In this document: positions 1-22,248 of the stretch, in pieces
Layout of the letters: each line of letters starts with the position of its first letter
Position numbering within the stretch: the stretch's first letter is position 1
Program-made: the position numbers and the translations under genes
The notes under the pieces: model-generated
What the model saw: the letters and a program-made list of their open reading frames with translations, nothing else
Databases searched by the model: none
What the model was told of the DNA's origin: nothing
Source: Hypomesus transpacificus
Taxonomy: Eukaryota > Chordata > Actinopteri > Osmeriformes > Osmeridae
DNA: 64,000 bases
Direction: 5' to 3'
NCBI RefSeq assembly: GCF_021917145.1
Contig: NC_061063.1
Span: 6,081,944-6,145,943, forward strand

Positions 1-3000
1 TGTTTGCGTGCGCGTTTCATTAGGCGATGTTGCAGCACTAAACAGACATAAAATGAAGTCACGTCTCACCTGCGTGTCGCTGGTTATTCCATAGGCCAGT
101 GATAAGATGCTCCATCGTCACCATTTTTCTTTTTAATAGATAAAAAAAAGATATTGCTGAGCATCAATTGCTGTAGTGATGTCAATAAAACAATGTGTAG
201 ATGAACAGAATATTGCCTTGTCATTCACCAAGACACAACACAATGAAGACACCAAAGATCGCAGCGCACATGCGGATGCGCTCATCTGAAATCTTGAGGA
301 ATTAGGCTACGGAAAAAATTAAATCCTCACTGGACATTCACAGGCAACCCTTTATGCAGTAGAAAATCAATACTTCCAACAAAACAAGATGTAATGTTAT
401 AACAAGCAATATATATATATTTTTTTTCTCTTTCTACAAAACCAAGTAGAACCACAGTAGAATCACCAACGATGTGAAAATTGCTTTGAAGTTATGCTAA
501 GCTTAGCAAATGAATCAGTTTATCAGTTTGTCAAAAAGTGTTTAAAAGGTGGATTTACCGGTTGCTGTAGTTGAATTTCCAACGTCAGATCCTTGATCCC
601 CAGATAATGGACTTATATTTTAAAAAACATGTTCATTGTAAGTCCAGGTATGGATGAAATTGATCGGTGTCCAAGGATGTTTCTCCGAAGAAATAATAGA
701 AAAGGGCATTAGAAAATGTGAGAGAACGCGATAAAAATATATACTTCTCGTTTATAAATCTAGGTAACAATATCAATATTTCCTCGTTGCGATGACTGTA
801 ATAGGCTACTGGGTGTGCTCCCTCCTAGCTTGTAAAAGGTACCACGGCGTTGATGAAATTCGCTAGTGATTGCTCTCACCCAGGTCCGCTACCAATGATG
901 TTCATTTAATGATTGGACAATATGGTCCTTGCCAAAGGTTTTCATTTGTTAAATTGAGGAGTTATCTACCAATCGGTGACACGGTTTACGATTCCCCATG
1001 ATTTTCCACGCTGAACCATTGGATTTCGACAGACAGAGATAAATGAAATGGTTCGAAAGGTTGTAGCCTACAAAGATTGCGCGCTCAAAATACATGCACG
1101 TACCCTCAAAAATGATGAAGGGAATTAAAGCTCAATGCATTTGTGAATAAGCTCCAAGTGTATGTGCGTATAGATATAGTTATAAAGCCTGCCCACTTGA
1201 ACAATAGCCTAATGCTTTCTTCAATGGGGAATAAACGAAGACATACTGCAGTGTCATCAGTTGCCTTGACAACCATGGGTACTGTATTCCCGTGTAAATG
1301 ATGTTATTTGTCAGAAATTAGCAGATGCTTGTGCACCCGCCCCCCCCCCCCCCCCCCCCACCCCTTCACACACACACACACACACATACAGTACACACCA
1401 TCCACATCATTCCGGATAGTGACGTCAACAGGAGGTGATAGATAGAAGCAGATTCTGATGCACAATTATTTTGACAACATGATGCACAATCCTATTGACA
1501 TTGATGTGTATCTGAGCATATGCCATTATGTACACTATTCCTTTACAAAGGCGGTATGGAATTTGAACACCTATGCATAAGGGCATGTATAAATAGTATT
1601 TAAACTAGTCAGTGTCTGTTGACTTCACACACTTCAACAAAGACTAGTCTTTCAAGCTAGAATCCCTGTCCGCAGATAATCTCCATTGATGTGTGTTAAC
1701 GTTACTGAATGCCTATTATTTTATGCTGGTCCATTGATCAATGCATCAATTACTTATCTAAATTTACTCATCTTTAAGCCAAATCCAAACACTTGTGTTG
1801 TGTGACATGTTTAGCCAAACATCTATTTTTCTTGGTCTCAGGAAAATAAGAATCACAAGAATCTGTATTTTAAAGAACTGAGGTCTCCCATGAAAATCTT
1901 CTAGTCAAATGATCCCGATGGCTAGACAGACAGATGAAGTCGCAGCCCAGACCTACGCATCTAAAACCAAACATATTCTCCAGATGTAGATGTAGCTCTC
2001 ACAGAATAAAAGGCACACAGTCTTACTTTCCTTTCCACTTTCATTTGATCAATGAATAGTCTTCAAAGTAATATCATTCAGTCTATTAATCAATCAGCAT
2101 TCACCAACACCTCTTCATTAATGTCTTTCTCCAATGGCCCTGCTCAGAGTGCAGGATGGCGAGGAGCATGCATGTTTTACCAACATATAGTCACTCCCAG
2201 TAATGAGTTGGAAGTCATCAGCATCAAAACACAGAAATGTAGGTCAAGCCAAGATGGCCTTATCACCGCGGGACGTGTAACATGCGCGTGAAACGTGCGC
2301 ATGAAACGTGCGCGTGAAACGTGCGTGTGAAATGTGCGCGTGCACAGACCAGCGTTGAAACATAAGGACCCCTTCCTTGTCACTTCCTCCTCTTTATATC
2401 TCCCAGCGGATACACACACACACATTCACACACACCCTCTGACACAAACACACGCATGCACACACACACACACACGTTGTTGCCATGCCTGTGCATGTCT
2501 GCACTGTAGAGGAGATGGCAAACCTCCACTCTGTCAACAGAGAAGGATGACTCAAAGTAACCTCTGGCCAGAACGTATTGCGTCACACACATCGCCTGAG
2601 TTTATAATATCCTCCACACACACACACACACAGACACACACACAGACACACACACAGACACACACCTTAAAAACAACCCACGACTCCAACTCAGAGTGGC
2701 ATCTCAGCCTCACCCAGGCCCAGTGCTGGGGGGCAGCCCAAACAGCTGCAGGCAGGCAGCCAGCCAGCCAAGACCAGGTTAACTCCAGTCATCAAGCAGT
2801 ATACACAGGACCAGTCATCCGAGAAATAGCCTGGGTAGCCTTTTTACTCATAAACATACAAACAACCAGATGTCATACTTCTGCCATGTCAGAGCTAGAT
2901 GCAAAGGTATGTTAGCTAAGAGACAAAGAGAGAGGACAAAAACAGGCTTTATGTGGTACGGTGTGTTGTGTAATGTTAAAACTCTGAGAGAAGGGGGAGG

Positions 3001-5250
3001 GCAGATTTGGTTGGCTCAGGGCCAATTGCGGTTGGGTTTTGTCAGCCAGAGTTAACAGTTTTATAAAAGGGACATAAATTGAACAATTTCACCGTTGACT
3101 AAATCTGAAAATGCACATACAGTATGAGGAGGCTGGACAGTCCCCATAAATAGAGATAGAAAACCATAGTCAATCCAGCCCAGGGTAGTGTCCATTAGGA
3201 ACAGCATGCCACCCCCCAATCTCCATCCCTTCTCCTCATACATGCCCTGAAAGCCTGTTTGCATTCTGTTAGTGAAAGAAAAGAGTGCAACATTAATATG
3301 CATTCACACCTCAACTAAAAGGGAGGCCTCCGCCCAAGCAACTGACATGTAATATTCATGGTACCCTTCCACAGTGAGGTGACGGGAGAACTTTGCGTCA
3401 CTTGGGTACTCAAGGAGGAATAGGAAGTTTCTGGGACAAGTTCCGTCAACAGTAGCAGCAGGCTTGCCCAAAGTTGAACATAGGAAGGCTGCTGAGTTCG
3501 AGAATACAGGCAGTTCCGTGAGCTTTCTTTCCAGCATGTTCTAGAATACTGGAAGTTAACTTTCTTTCCTCGGTGTATTTTAAATACTAGCAGAACTGTA
3601 ACTTTAGCTTTTCTGATTGTGTTGTGTTCTAGAATCTGCCTTGCCTTCCCGCTACCTATATTGAACATAATGAAATTCAACCTAGCCAACTACTGTCCCC
3701 GGAGGGAGAATAATGCAGCTTGTTAGAATGCAGTGTAATATGCCAATAAGCCTTCCAGTGAGTGGTCAATATTAACCACAATATAACATCTCGTGCACAG
3801 GTATTTCTGAAAAGTAACTCTTTTATTCATATTTTACAATCCTTTATTCATGGTTATGTCATATTTACTTTGACCCGTCCCCCACCCCCCGGCTCCACTT
3901 TGCAAGTGTCATTGTACGTGCTGTCAAGATGACAACCCAATGACAAACGAGAAGGATGGAAACAACACATGTACAACACCTTTATGAGGGAAATGATTTT
4001 CACATTTGAGCTGTGGGATGATGGTAAATGCCCTTCCCTGCTGCTCAACCACCAAAGGGGAAATGGTTTTGAGAACGGAACTGTCCGTGGACGCCTTGCT
4101 TTGCAGGAGCTCTGTCTGACACCTCCCCAGCTGACACTTGGACACATCCTTTTCAAAACGGGGTTTTCATTCATTCTTAGCCACTGAAATGCTTTTTCTT
4201 GTCTGAAAAAACACAGGCACACAAACAAAAAAAACAAAGACAAAAAAAATATAACTCCAAACATTGGAGGATTTTCCTTTAAAAGCCTTATGAAATTAGA
4301 TGTTTATGGTGGTGGAGGGAGCAGTTAAAATAAGATTTCTTAAGCATGAGGGAGGGGTGGGTCTTTTGTGCTGCTATGGATGTCTTTACTGGTAAATTTC
4401 CTCACAAATGATCTATTAAACACTTCCTGAGTAAAGGAAAGATCTACCTGTGTGGGTTTGGCTGAGTGAGTTGTTTCTTTCAAATTGGAAGTGCAATGCA
4501 ATCAGAACCACAACAAAAGAGGTAAAAAAAAAAAGTGAGGACATTATGAAACGTGGGTAGAAAAGTGATGGCTGATGTGACGCTGTCTGCAGTTATGCCG
4601 CTGTAAGATCATCAGCTTGGATTGAACCACTGTAAACATTCACTACCGACAAGCTGCATCAGTGCTGGTGTTGTGTAGGTGTGCTGTCACAACAGCAATA
4701 AGCTCACACTAGGTGTGCATGTTTCTCAACCGTGAACAGCCCGGGTAATTTGGGCAATTTTTACCTTTGGTCCAATGGCAAAAGAATTGTACAAAAATGG
4801 AAATCTCCACCCATCCGGGACACACAGGTTTGAGGAACACGCGCTCCTATTGTGACTAATGACAGGTACTGGGGGGAGGGGTATAGCTAAATAGCAGTCT
4901 ATGGCAGAGTTGTCAGTGCTTAAAGTTAGAGTTCAAATACCCAGAGGAGAGGCGGTTGTTTCAGAGGCTTCAATGACGTGTTTTTTTGAATAAGCCCTTG
5001 ATGTAGCATGCTAGTGCTTATTCCTCCCCTCACCTAGTGTTTCACCCAGTCTCCACTAAGACCACCACCACCTCACCCTACACACCCTGAAGGGCTCTCC
5101 TGACTTAACTCATGTTGTGCATGTAACACACTATTGTTGGACTAACACACTGCCAGGTATAAGGGATTCAACCAATTATCTTTGGTTATAAAGATGATCA
5201 GGGATGTGAAGAAGAAGTTGAGGCGTGAATTTTAAAAACAATATAAAATC
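1..5250. other. Gene-free region left of cnot3
   Basis: I find no convincing coding exon here. The stretch holds a poly-C tract next to a CA repeat near 1339-1387, a CpG-containing 13-bp minisatellite at 2280-2343, CA repeats near 2410-2475 and 2616-2665, and otherwise AT-rich sequence. The open frames present are either microsatellite translations or lack family resemblance. It may include the end or regulatory DNA of a neighbour outside the window. Confidence 0.6.
2280..2343. repeat. 13-bp CpG-rich minisatellite
   Basis: About five tandem copies of a 13-base unit (ACGTGCGCGTGAA and single-base variants) lie here. Every copy keeps one to three CpG dinucleotides, unusual in an otherwise CpG-poor stretch. 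Confidence 0.85.
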
Positions 5251-5558
5251 GACAGTACAACAACCAAAACATTATCGTCATGATTTACTTATTAGCAAAA
5301 AACAAACAGGGGGTCCAGTTAAGTTAGGAGTATGATTAAAAGCTTCAATCAAAACAAAATAGGAAAAGGAGGGGCCAAAGTGGGAGTGGGCGTTGTTTAG
5401 CAATGTGGTGGGTGTGGCTTTGCAGGGGGCAGGGGGAGGAGCTTGAAGCAGTGCATCCATCTCTCTTCCCAGAGGGTCGAGTTCAATCCAGGAATGTCGA
5501 CAGTAGTCCTTCTATCTTTTCTTTTCCTTCTGTCCGGTCATCCCTTGCTCTGTGTCCA

Positions 5559-13330
<7,772 letters not shown>

Positions 13331-14644
13331 GACTGTTGACTAGGATACTGTCTTCATGCCTTCTTCCACTGGGGCTGAAAACAATAACAAACAAAAACAA
13401 CAACAATCGACATAGGGAGAATTAGGGAACCTGTGTTTGTATACGCTAATGGGTGCAGACAAGCTCAGTAGCAACATTGCTTTTTGTTCCCATCGGAAAC
13501 CAATAAAAAAATTGTGAAGTTAACTAAAGCTAAAAGTTAAGACTGTGGCTTCGCTACTTCTGCCACCTGGGGCAACTGTTCAAGCAGCTGTTTGGTAAAC
13601 AGAAACAGGGTACATGGTTTTTACATTAGTTCACTGAGTGTCACTGTCAACCCTCTAACCACAAGCCTGTAGTTAGTCATTAGAGAAAGTAGAATTTACT
13701 CTACACACACATTTAACTTCCATTGGCCTTTCATATGCAGAATATTTAGTGAGGCGTGATTGAATGCATGCAACTGAATAAATACCATTCCAACAAAACA
13801 TGCAATCCAACATCACCTTAGAATACACTGTAGAACACATAGTAGTGAACTTAATTTGACTTGGAATATATCGTTTTTTAGGTGACAGATAGTCTTGATT
13901 TAATGTCAGGGAATGCGAGCACACGTTTGTAGCGAACGTGATACTGGTGTCCTGTCAACACCTGAAGCGTTGTGGAGTTTAGAACGTTACCGATACTTTG
14001 TAACGGCAGCATGTGCAACAATGTAACGCGCTCGGCAGGTAATTTTATGGGGCATCACTTCAGCTTCACACAAGCAAGGGCAGAAGGTCACCTAAACAGC
14101 CGGAGCATCACTTTTGCCATCTAGACTTTAACACGTTGCAGGGCCCCCTACCTAAATGCAACTACCCTCACTCAAGGCTTGCTAAGCGAGTTTTGAGCGT
14201 CCGTCAATGGAATACATGCACGGGTAGAAATGTTTCAGACGTTAGGCTACTTCCAGATCCAGATTGCCAACTAGGATCTATCTACTCCGAAAAATCGAAA
14301 TGATCCGTAAACCGAAAGTGACCATTAGGCTATATAAGCTATATGAAATGTTTATAAACAATGATGCGACCACCAAGCTAGCTTTGATCATTAGGGTATA
14401 TTTGATCATAAGTATAATTCGCAATAACTCTGCCTGCTCAACAACGAACCAAAAGTATATAATTTCGATGCATTATTGCACTGAACTATAAATGTCTATT
14501 AAAACCCATTCTAATAGCAGACTAAACCATGTCGATAGGGGTCTCGGTTGCCACCGGCTATAGGCGCTTAGCTTAGATGTGGAAGCAAATTGAAAGGAAA
14601 GGGTAGATTTCAAATTGTTTTCTTTTAGTGTGTGGGTAATTTAC

Positions 14645-14780
14645 CTGGAGTTTCCGAGTTAACTTTTCTTTTTCTAGATGCCCCACTCTCATAAATCTTA
14701 ATTTCCCAAATCTTCACGTTATTTCCAATTTGTTATTAATTCTTTTCGCTAAACAATCACTCCGCACATTCAAGATGGCC
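14645..14780 (-). promoter_or_regulatory. cnot3 5' noncoding exon and promoter area
   Basis: On the minus strand a good donor (CCAG|gtaaat) ends at 14645, and the first coding exon has its acceptor at 13374/13375, which leaves 44 nt of leader before ATG. The far limit is estimated. Just upstream are an AAGATGGCCACC element resembling a YY1 site (near 14771) and two ATTGG (CCAAT-box) motifs near 14841 and 14937, typical of a TATA-less housekeeping promoter. Confidence 0.55.
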
Positions 14781-15490
14781 ACCAGGAACACCTCCTCCTC
14801 TGTTTCCCCCATGGCTCAGAAGCCCGCCTCCCCTGCACACGATTGGTCATTCTTCTTCCTTTTGGGGTTTCAACTGGCTAAGTGTCCCTGTCATCCAAGT
14901 GAGGCACGTTTACAACTTCCGCAGAAATCCAAATGTGATTGGTTTCTTTCGAAGGTGAAAAGTCTCTGAACGCCCCATCGTCATTATTTGGCCTTTATAG
15001 TTTGTGTTTCCTCTCCAAGATCTTTGTCAAAACTGGCACAAATTACAAACCATAGCGTAGTTGAGACTTCTATCGTTATATTAGCTCAGTCAACAAATGC
15101 AGGGGTCAACGCTAAGTTACCTATATTAGTCTACTATTATGATAAAGTTATGATGCATTTCTTGAATGAGCAGAAAGAAGCCTTTCAGATGGCAGGTTTA
15201 CAACACCAGCTGCATGAAATACTACTGGAGACACTGCATCAACCACTTTTACTATACTATAGTTCTGTCACCACCCTGCTAGACACCATAGTAATATTTG
15301 AGAAACTTGGGATGCTTTTTATTGTGTTATAGTCTTACCTCTATTTTACAAAGGTGGGTAGAGCCTACTAAGCATCTGGATGTTTAGTGACTAGTTAGAG
15401 AGAGAAACTCGGTCACCCCAGCAGCTGTCTGGGTAGCTTCCACGTATGCGACTAATATGAAAATAACACATAAGAAGTTATATTCACTAG
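14781..15490. other. Spacer between ccdc106 and cnot3
   Basis: The cnot3 promoter and the ccdc106 3' end meet here. An AT-rich frame of 114 codons opens at 14988 on the plus strand but has no ATG at its start and no family I recognise, so I do not call it a gene. Confidence 0.5.
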
Positions 15491-15497
15491 AAAGTGC

Positions 15498-15503
15498 TTT
15501 ATT
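15498..15503 (-). terminator. ccdc106 polyadenylation signal
   Basis: The minus strand reads AATAAA about 265 nt beyond the ccdc106 stop codon, a normal distance for a short 3' UTR. Confidence 0.6.
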
Positions 15504-15766
15504 GCTTTGATTGGAGCTTGTGTGTCAAGCAATCCTGCCATCAAACCCCTTGAGCAAATTATGCAACTTAACTCCATCCAGAACAGTGGATTGAAAACAA
15601 AACATATTCAAAACAATAACTTAAAGTGCTGAGGTAGAAACAAAAGTACTTATTGCTGTCTATTACAAATACATTTACTCTTTTCTCCCTCATAGTTTCC
15701 AAACTAAATAACTTAATCTCTTTTCCCTCTCATCTCAACTCTTTCTCTATCGTTGGTTTTGAAAGG

Positions 15767-17711
<1,945 letters not shown>

Positions 17712-17949
17712 ACTTGTATTTCTATAATACAAACGATATGGAAATTAAATCGACACAATGAGTCGTCAGTCGCGAGATTAACCTACTGTAGCTCAAACCC
17801 AACCATATGCTGATGTGGAATGAATGATGTGAATATTTTTACATCACTCTGTAAAGCTGTAATATTCCGTTATACAACCGTAATATAGCTGTCCACGTTT
17901 ACCTACCTCAATGGCGTTGTGAAAATCTTATGTCGCCGAACTAGAACCG

Positions 17950-18148
17950 TAATTAGCTCATTCCAGCTGGTAAATTTGAACAACAGCTTAATTGTTACGC
18001 AGGCGCATTTGTAGACGCGTTCTCTACTTTTTAAGACTTTTTTCAGCTTTAACCTAAACTTGTGGGTGGGGCTCTGTAGTGCAACAAATCGAATAAAGTT
18101 GTTTTATCCCCTAGGCTACTTATCTTTTTCACGCAGTTTGGCGAGTTG
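17950..18148. promoter_or_regulatory. Divergent promoter region ccdc106 / tmem238
   Basis: The 5' noncoding exon of ccdc106 (minus) and the leader of tmem238 (plus) face away from each other across roughly 150-200 bp. The exact transcription starts are inferred, not seen. Confidence 0.45.
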
Positions 18149-18828
18149 ATGCAAGATGATCGGCACTGGGCTACCTGTGTTTACACCAGTCCAATGTCTA
18201 TTTAGATCTGTGAAAATATCAGTGAAAACACCTTTCCGGAATGGGGCTACAGGTGGGTCCGGAAGCACGAAGAGTAAGCTACCTAACGAAGTTGTGGAAA
18301 ACTCCGCCGAAGTCTCGATGAAGCACGATTTAAGGCTTTAAAAACATTGATCTGTGAGTTACAGTTAAGTTGAATTTTAAATCAAACTATGCTTGAGCAA
18401 CATGCCAAACTATGGACAGGTAGACTGCAACCTTTACAGAAAATGTCTATAGACCAATATCTTAGTAAAAGGCTCGAACTGTAGCTCGATTGTGGTTTTG
18501 TGATCAAAGGTTTGTTTTCGTGTGTAGGCTAATATGCGACCCTGAGCTAATTATGCGTTGTAAGCTTAGAGAAAACATTTATTATATTGTGTTTTACTAT
18601 CAATATTATTTTTGCTGGGACCATTTGTTTTGAACACAGCATTCAGCATCAATAGTTTGTGATAGACTTGTAGATGCACAGTATAATTTCAATTCAATTT
18701 CAATTTAAAAGTTATAGATGTACAGATGTTTCCGTGTTTTAGATTAAATCGATCTTTTAAAAGGCTGTATATAGCCATTAAACCATCTCGGAAGGCCCCT
18801 CTGATCAGTGCTCTCCTTCTAGGTGACC

Positions 18829-19149
18829 ATGGTTGCGTGTGAGGGCCTGTCCCACTGCAAGCTGGCTTTGGCCTTTGCTGTGATGATGGATCTACTCGGT
18901 GGAGCCGCCCTGCTGGTGGGAGTGTTTGTCCCTCTGGAGATCCAGGGCCAGGACTTTGGTGACCTGCTGGTGTACACGGGAGCATTGCTGGTGGTCATGT
19001 CCCTCTGGGGTTGGGTACTGTGGTACAGTGGCAACATCGAAGGCCTGGCCACCAGCAAGGAGATGGGACACATTGGCAGTGCTGTAGACAGACTAGCTCG
19101 TAACCTCAGCCGCAAGATTCGCACCTACCGAGGGCATCGGGGAACCTAG
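18829..19149 (+). CDS. tmem238: Transmembrane protein 238
   Basis: A small two-pass membrane protein of 106 residues encoded in one exon. The exon opens at a clear acceptor (ccttctag at 18822) six bases before the ATG. Hydrophobic helices lie at about residues 11-37 and 45-72, joined by a short loop. The segment QDFGDLLVYTGALLVVMS, followed by WVLWYSGNIE, is the family signature. The C-terminal tail is basic (Arg/Lys-rich). A leader exon ends with a good donor at 18252 (ACAG|gtgggt). An upstream ATG at 18156 in that exon, if spliced, would read past the main start in another frame. The function of TMEM238 is poorly known. In human it lies in 19q13.42 next to IL11, which is also in this window, 35 kb away. 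Confidence 0.92.
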   Translation: MVACEGLSHCKLALAFAVMMDLLGGAALLVGVFVPLEIQGQDFGDLLVYTGALLVVMSLWGWVLWYSGNIEGLATSKEMGHIGSAVDRLARNLSRKIRTYRGHRGT

Positions 19150-19383
19150 AACTGGTGTCTGCGATGTCAAAGCTCAGTTGTGCTTTTTATGAGCTAATAA
19201 TGTTTCACACCAAAATGTCCTTTAACATAAATGTATGTGTTCAGAACATTTCAAATATAATAGTACACCAGCTTCACATAATGGTTGTTCTGTTACAATG
19301 GCTACAGGTGAGATGTCTTGATGTAATATTGCCTTTGTTTTTTTGTCATTTTTCAAGCATGTCTGTTTATAATTTCTTTTTCA

Positions 19384-19389
19384 AATAAA
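19384..19389 (+). terminator. tmem238 polyadenylation signal
   Basis: AATAAA about 235 nt after the tmem238 stop, in an AT-rich 3' UTR. Confidence 0.7.
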
Positions 19390-19399
19390 TGCGTAGAGT

Positions 19400-20026
19400 G
19401 AATCCTCACAGCTTTGTAAATATGGAAGGACATGGATGAGAAAGGAAATATTTATTAGAGATTTATTCAGAGAGAACGAAGGAGTGAGAAAAGACCAGCA
19501 GGAAAGAGAGCTCGTCTGCCAGGTATGCAAAAGAGCTCTTTACTGGATGCACTCGTAGCTCCAAGCAGGTATATTCATTGGTAAAGCTAAGCCACTTAGA
19601 GAATCAGATAATTCACAGTTCACTAGTCCTTTGTTTCAGAGCATGCTTCTAACTGCATACATTATTAGTAGTATGCATGCATAGTGCATTCTATAGATGC
19701 ATGCTATGTTTGCATGTGCGAGTAGCATTTAGCCAGCAATGTCTTCACTTTTCCCAGGCCTCATGCTGAGGGTTGTCCTCTTGATTAATGAGTTTGAGTG
19801 ACACAGATTGCATTGTGTTGATGTTATTGTGCTTGACAAACAAAATCAAGCGCACACGTTATAATACTGCTTGACACAGGGCTGGACAAACATGCTATTT
19901 AGATCAATGTCTTGATCATTTGATCTTGTTTTCTCTCGGGTACCCTCTTAAAATGAGTGCATGCTCACCTTTTAATCGCCTCAGAACCTCTTGCCCTCTT
20001 AAATTTTTAGCCTCTCTCTCTCTCTT

Positions 20027-20085
<59 letters not shown>

Positions 20086-21200
20086 TAAAGGTGAGCTTGT
20101 TTCCAATAGGTGGGGCTTCATTACTGGATCAGGGTTGGGTGGGCAGGGAACTAATCCTTTAAGGTTTGAGGGGGACTTTTATTTCTATCTTGTCATGGAA
20201 AATCCCCTCTCGGGAAGGAGGGGTAGATGGGTGGTTGGACAATAAGAGCAAGGGTGAATTGGTGAATGAGTGTTGTCTGATGATTTAAGCAGAGTAGAGA
20301 GGACTATGTTGCTGATCAAAGCGTAGATGAGTGATGCTGGCTGATCTTGCATAGAGCTGAGTACCTTCTGTGTATCTGATGGGCGTTGTCCGACCCACTT
20401 GGAATATCTTCAGGACTCACTATGACATGTCATCATCCACTGAGACGGTGACACATACAATGACCACAGCTCTGAGACACAGACCTAAGCTAAACTGCAC
20501 CTTGAATATGTCAAATGTCAATGTGAACTATAAATTAATGTGAACACAGTAATGTATATCATGTTGAAGTGACATGACAATACACCAATTGTGGGCATGG
20601 AAGTAGAATCACAGATGGAGATTGGAGAAATGGAGAGAGAATTGAGGAGGAAGGAGAGAAGAAGAGAAACCGAGACATGTTGAGTCAGACAAGTCTGTCT
20701 GAAAGTCTGTGCCTGGTCAACACCATCATCAATCATCAAGGTTTGTTATGGTGTCTCAGAATCCTTTACCAATACTTACTCCATCTAAATATGATGTTGG
20801 TGTGGTACACTAAGTGAATATTGTATACATCAGGATTTTGTTTCCATAGGCCAGGTGGTGGGCTGGGGCTTAGGTAATGTGGATAAAGTAAGCATGTTAA
20901 ACCCCCAGGAACACATGCGCAACAGCCCCCCTTGTTGTCTTGAAGTTGATATTTAAAACCTTCGGGGTCGTTAAGAACTTTTCATAGGTTTTGTTTTGAG
21001 AAAGATAACTTGCATATGTTGAGTAGTTGGCTGTAGCACATGATACACGGCCCAACTCCCAACAGTTCAGCCTGGTGAAACAGTAGAAGGAAAGCAAAAG
21101 CCCTGCACATACACTCACACACGGACAACCCAGTGTTCTGTGCCACAAAGTATCACCATTGTTCAGATTGTGAATATGAGAGAATCAGACCGAAAGTGAT
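19400..21200. other. Intergenic region tmem238 to visinin gene
   Basis: No gene seen. It contains a CT stretch running into a long CA microsatellite at about 20012-20082. The rest is unique-looking AT-rich DNA that could hold control elements for the photoreceptor gene to its right. Confidence 0.55.
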
Positions 21201-21205
21201 CCGCA

Positions 21206-21345
21206 GTTTATTTAAGGCTCCTCGTGGGCTCAGCTTCAGTTGAATCCTGGCTAATTGACTTAACCAGGCAGGTTGTTAGCAAGATCCCTCCTCTCTCTCC
21301 GCTGTCGGTTACTTCGCTACGCACTCCTCTCCATCAACAGCCAAG
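21206..21345 (+). promoter_or_regulatory. Probable promoter and first noncoding exon of the visinin gene
   Basis: A TATA-like GTTTATTTAAGGC sits at 21206-21218. It is followed about 130 nt later by a strong donor (CAAG|gtaagc near 21345), which fits a noncoding first exon that splices to the acceptor at 22240. This is inferred from signals only. Confidence 0.4.
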
Positions 21346-22248
21346 GTAAGCTACTGACTTCACCTTTTTTCTTGGTTCCTCTGAAAGATTTTGTCATGTG
21401 AAAGCAGCTAGTTGTAAGAAGTGAAGCATTACTTCAGTGCAAACGTTTGACGCCTGTTACAATGTACCTTACTCCAATGGTGAGATTCAGAGTTGAACTA
21501 TGGTGGTGATCACACTAAACATTTCTAATGTACTTGTCTGCGGTCTAATGTTCATTCAATCGCTGATGTTGACTATTTTTAAGAATGTGAGGTGTGCGGC
21601 CACCAAGTTTCATGATAAATTACAGTTTACGTAACAAAACTTTGAACGAGAGTATAAAATATTGTGCATCTAACTCTTATTGTAGTGAATATGATTCCCA
21701 ATCAGATGTACGTGTTCTTTGCTCCAGGTGTATGTCTCGGGTACTCCTATCCAAATCCCCCTCCCCCAGTCACAGGCCATGTGGAGTGGGTTGTGGGTTA
21801 GAGCCCAGTAGGGGGAGACATAGCAGAGATAGCGGCGACTGACCGCTGACTAGGCAGAGTCTCAATGATCACAGCAGTTGGATAGCTTTTAGGATTTCTG
21901 ACGCCCCATCAGTATGTGGACATCGATCCATGATTGGTTCTAGTAGGCATCTCTCTATTTGTAGCTAACCTCCTGAAATGGACTCAATAAGCTTGACCAC
22001 AGTCTTCTTAATAGGCTTACTTAACACTCCTCTCACTTCTTTTCCCAGTCTGTCTAGCTCCAAAGAGTCTGAACAGGACAACTGGTGATAAAGAACTGAT
22101 CGGCCTTGCATAATTTCTGCTGGATATCGTTCTCTGTCAGAAGTAGAAAAACGTGGAAACTGAGATACACAGAGACCTAAAACAGAGATTGCTTGTTTTT
22201 TGTCCATTAAGGATACAGGAACATATTTTCCTTCTTTCAGCTGACATC

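Noticed and set aside
3304-3689. Overlapping minus-strand frames left of cnot3
   Set aside because: No recognisable domain, no splice context and ordinary intergenic composition.
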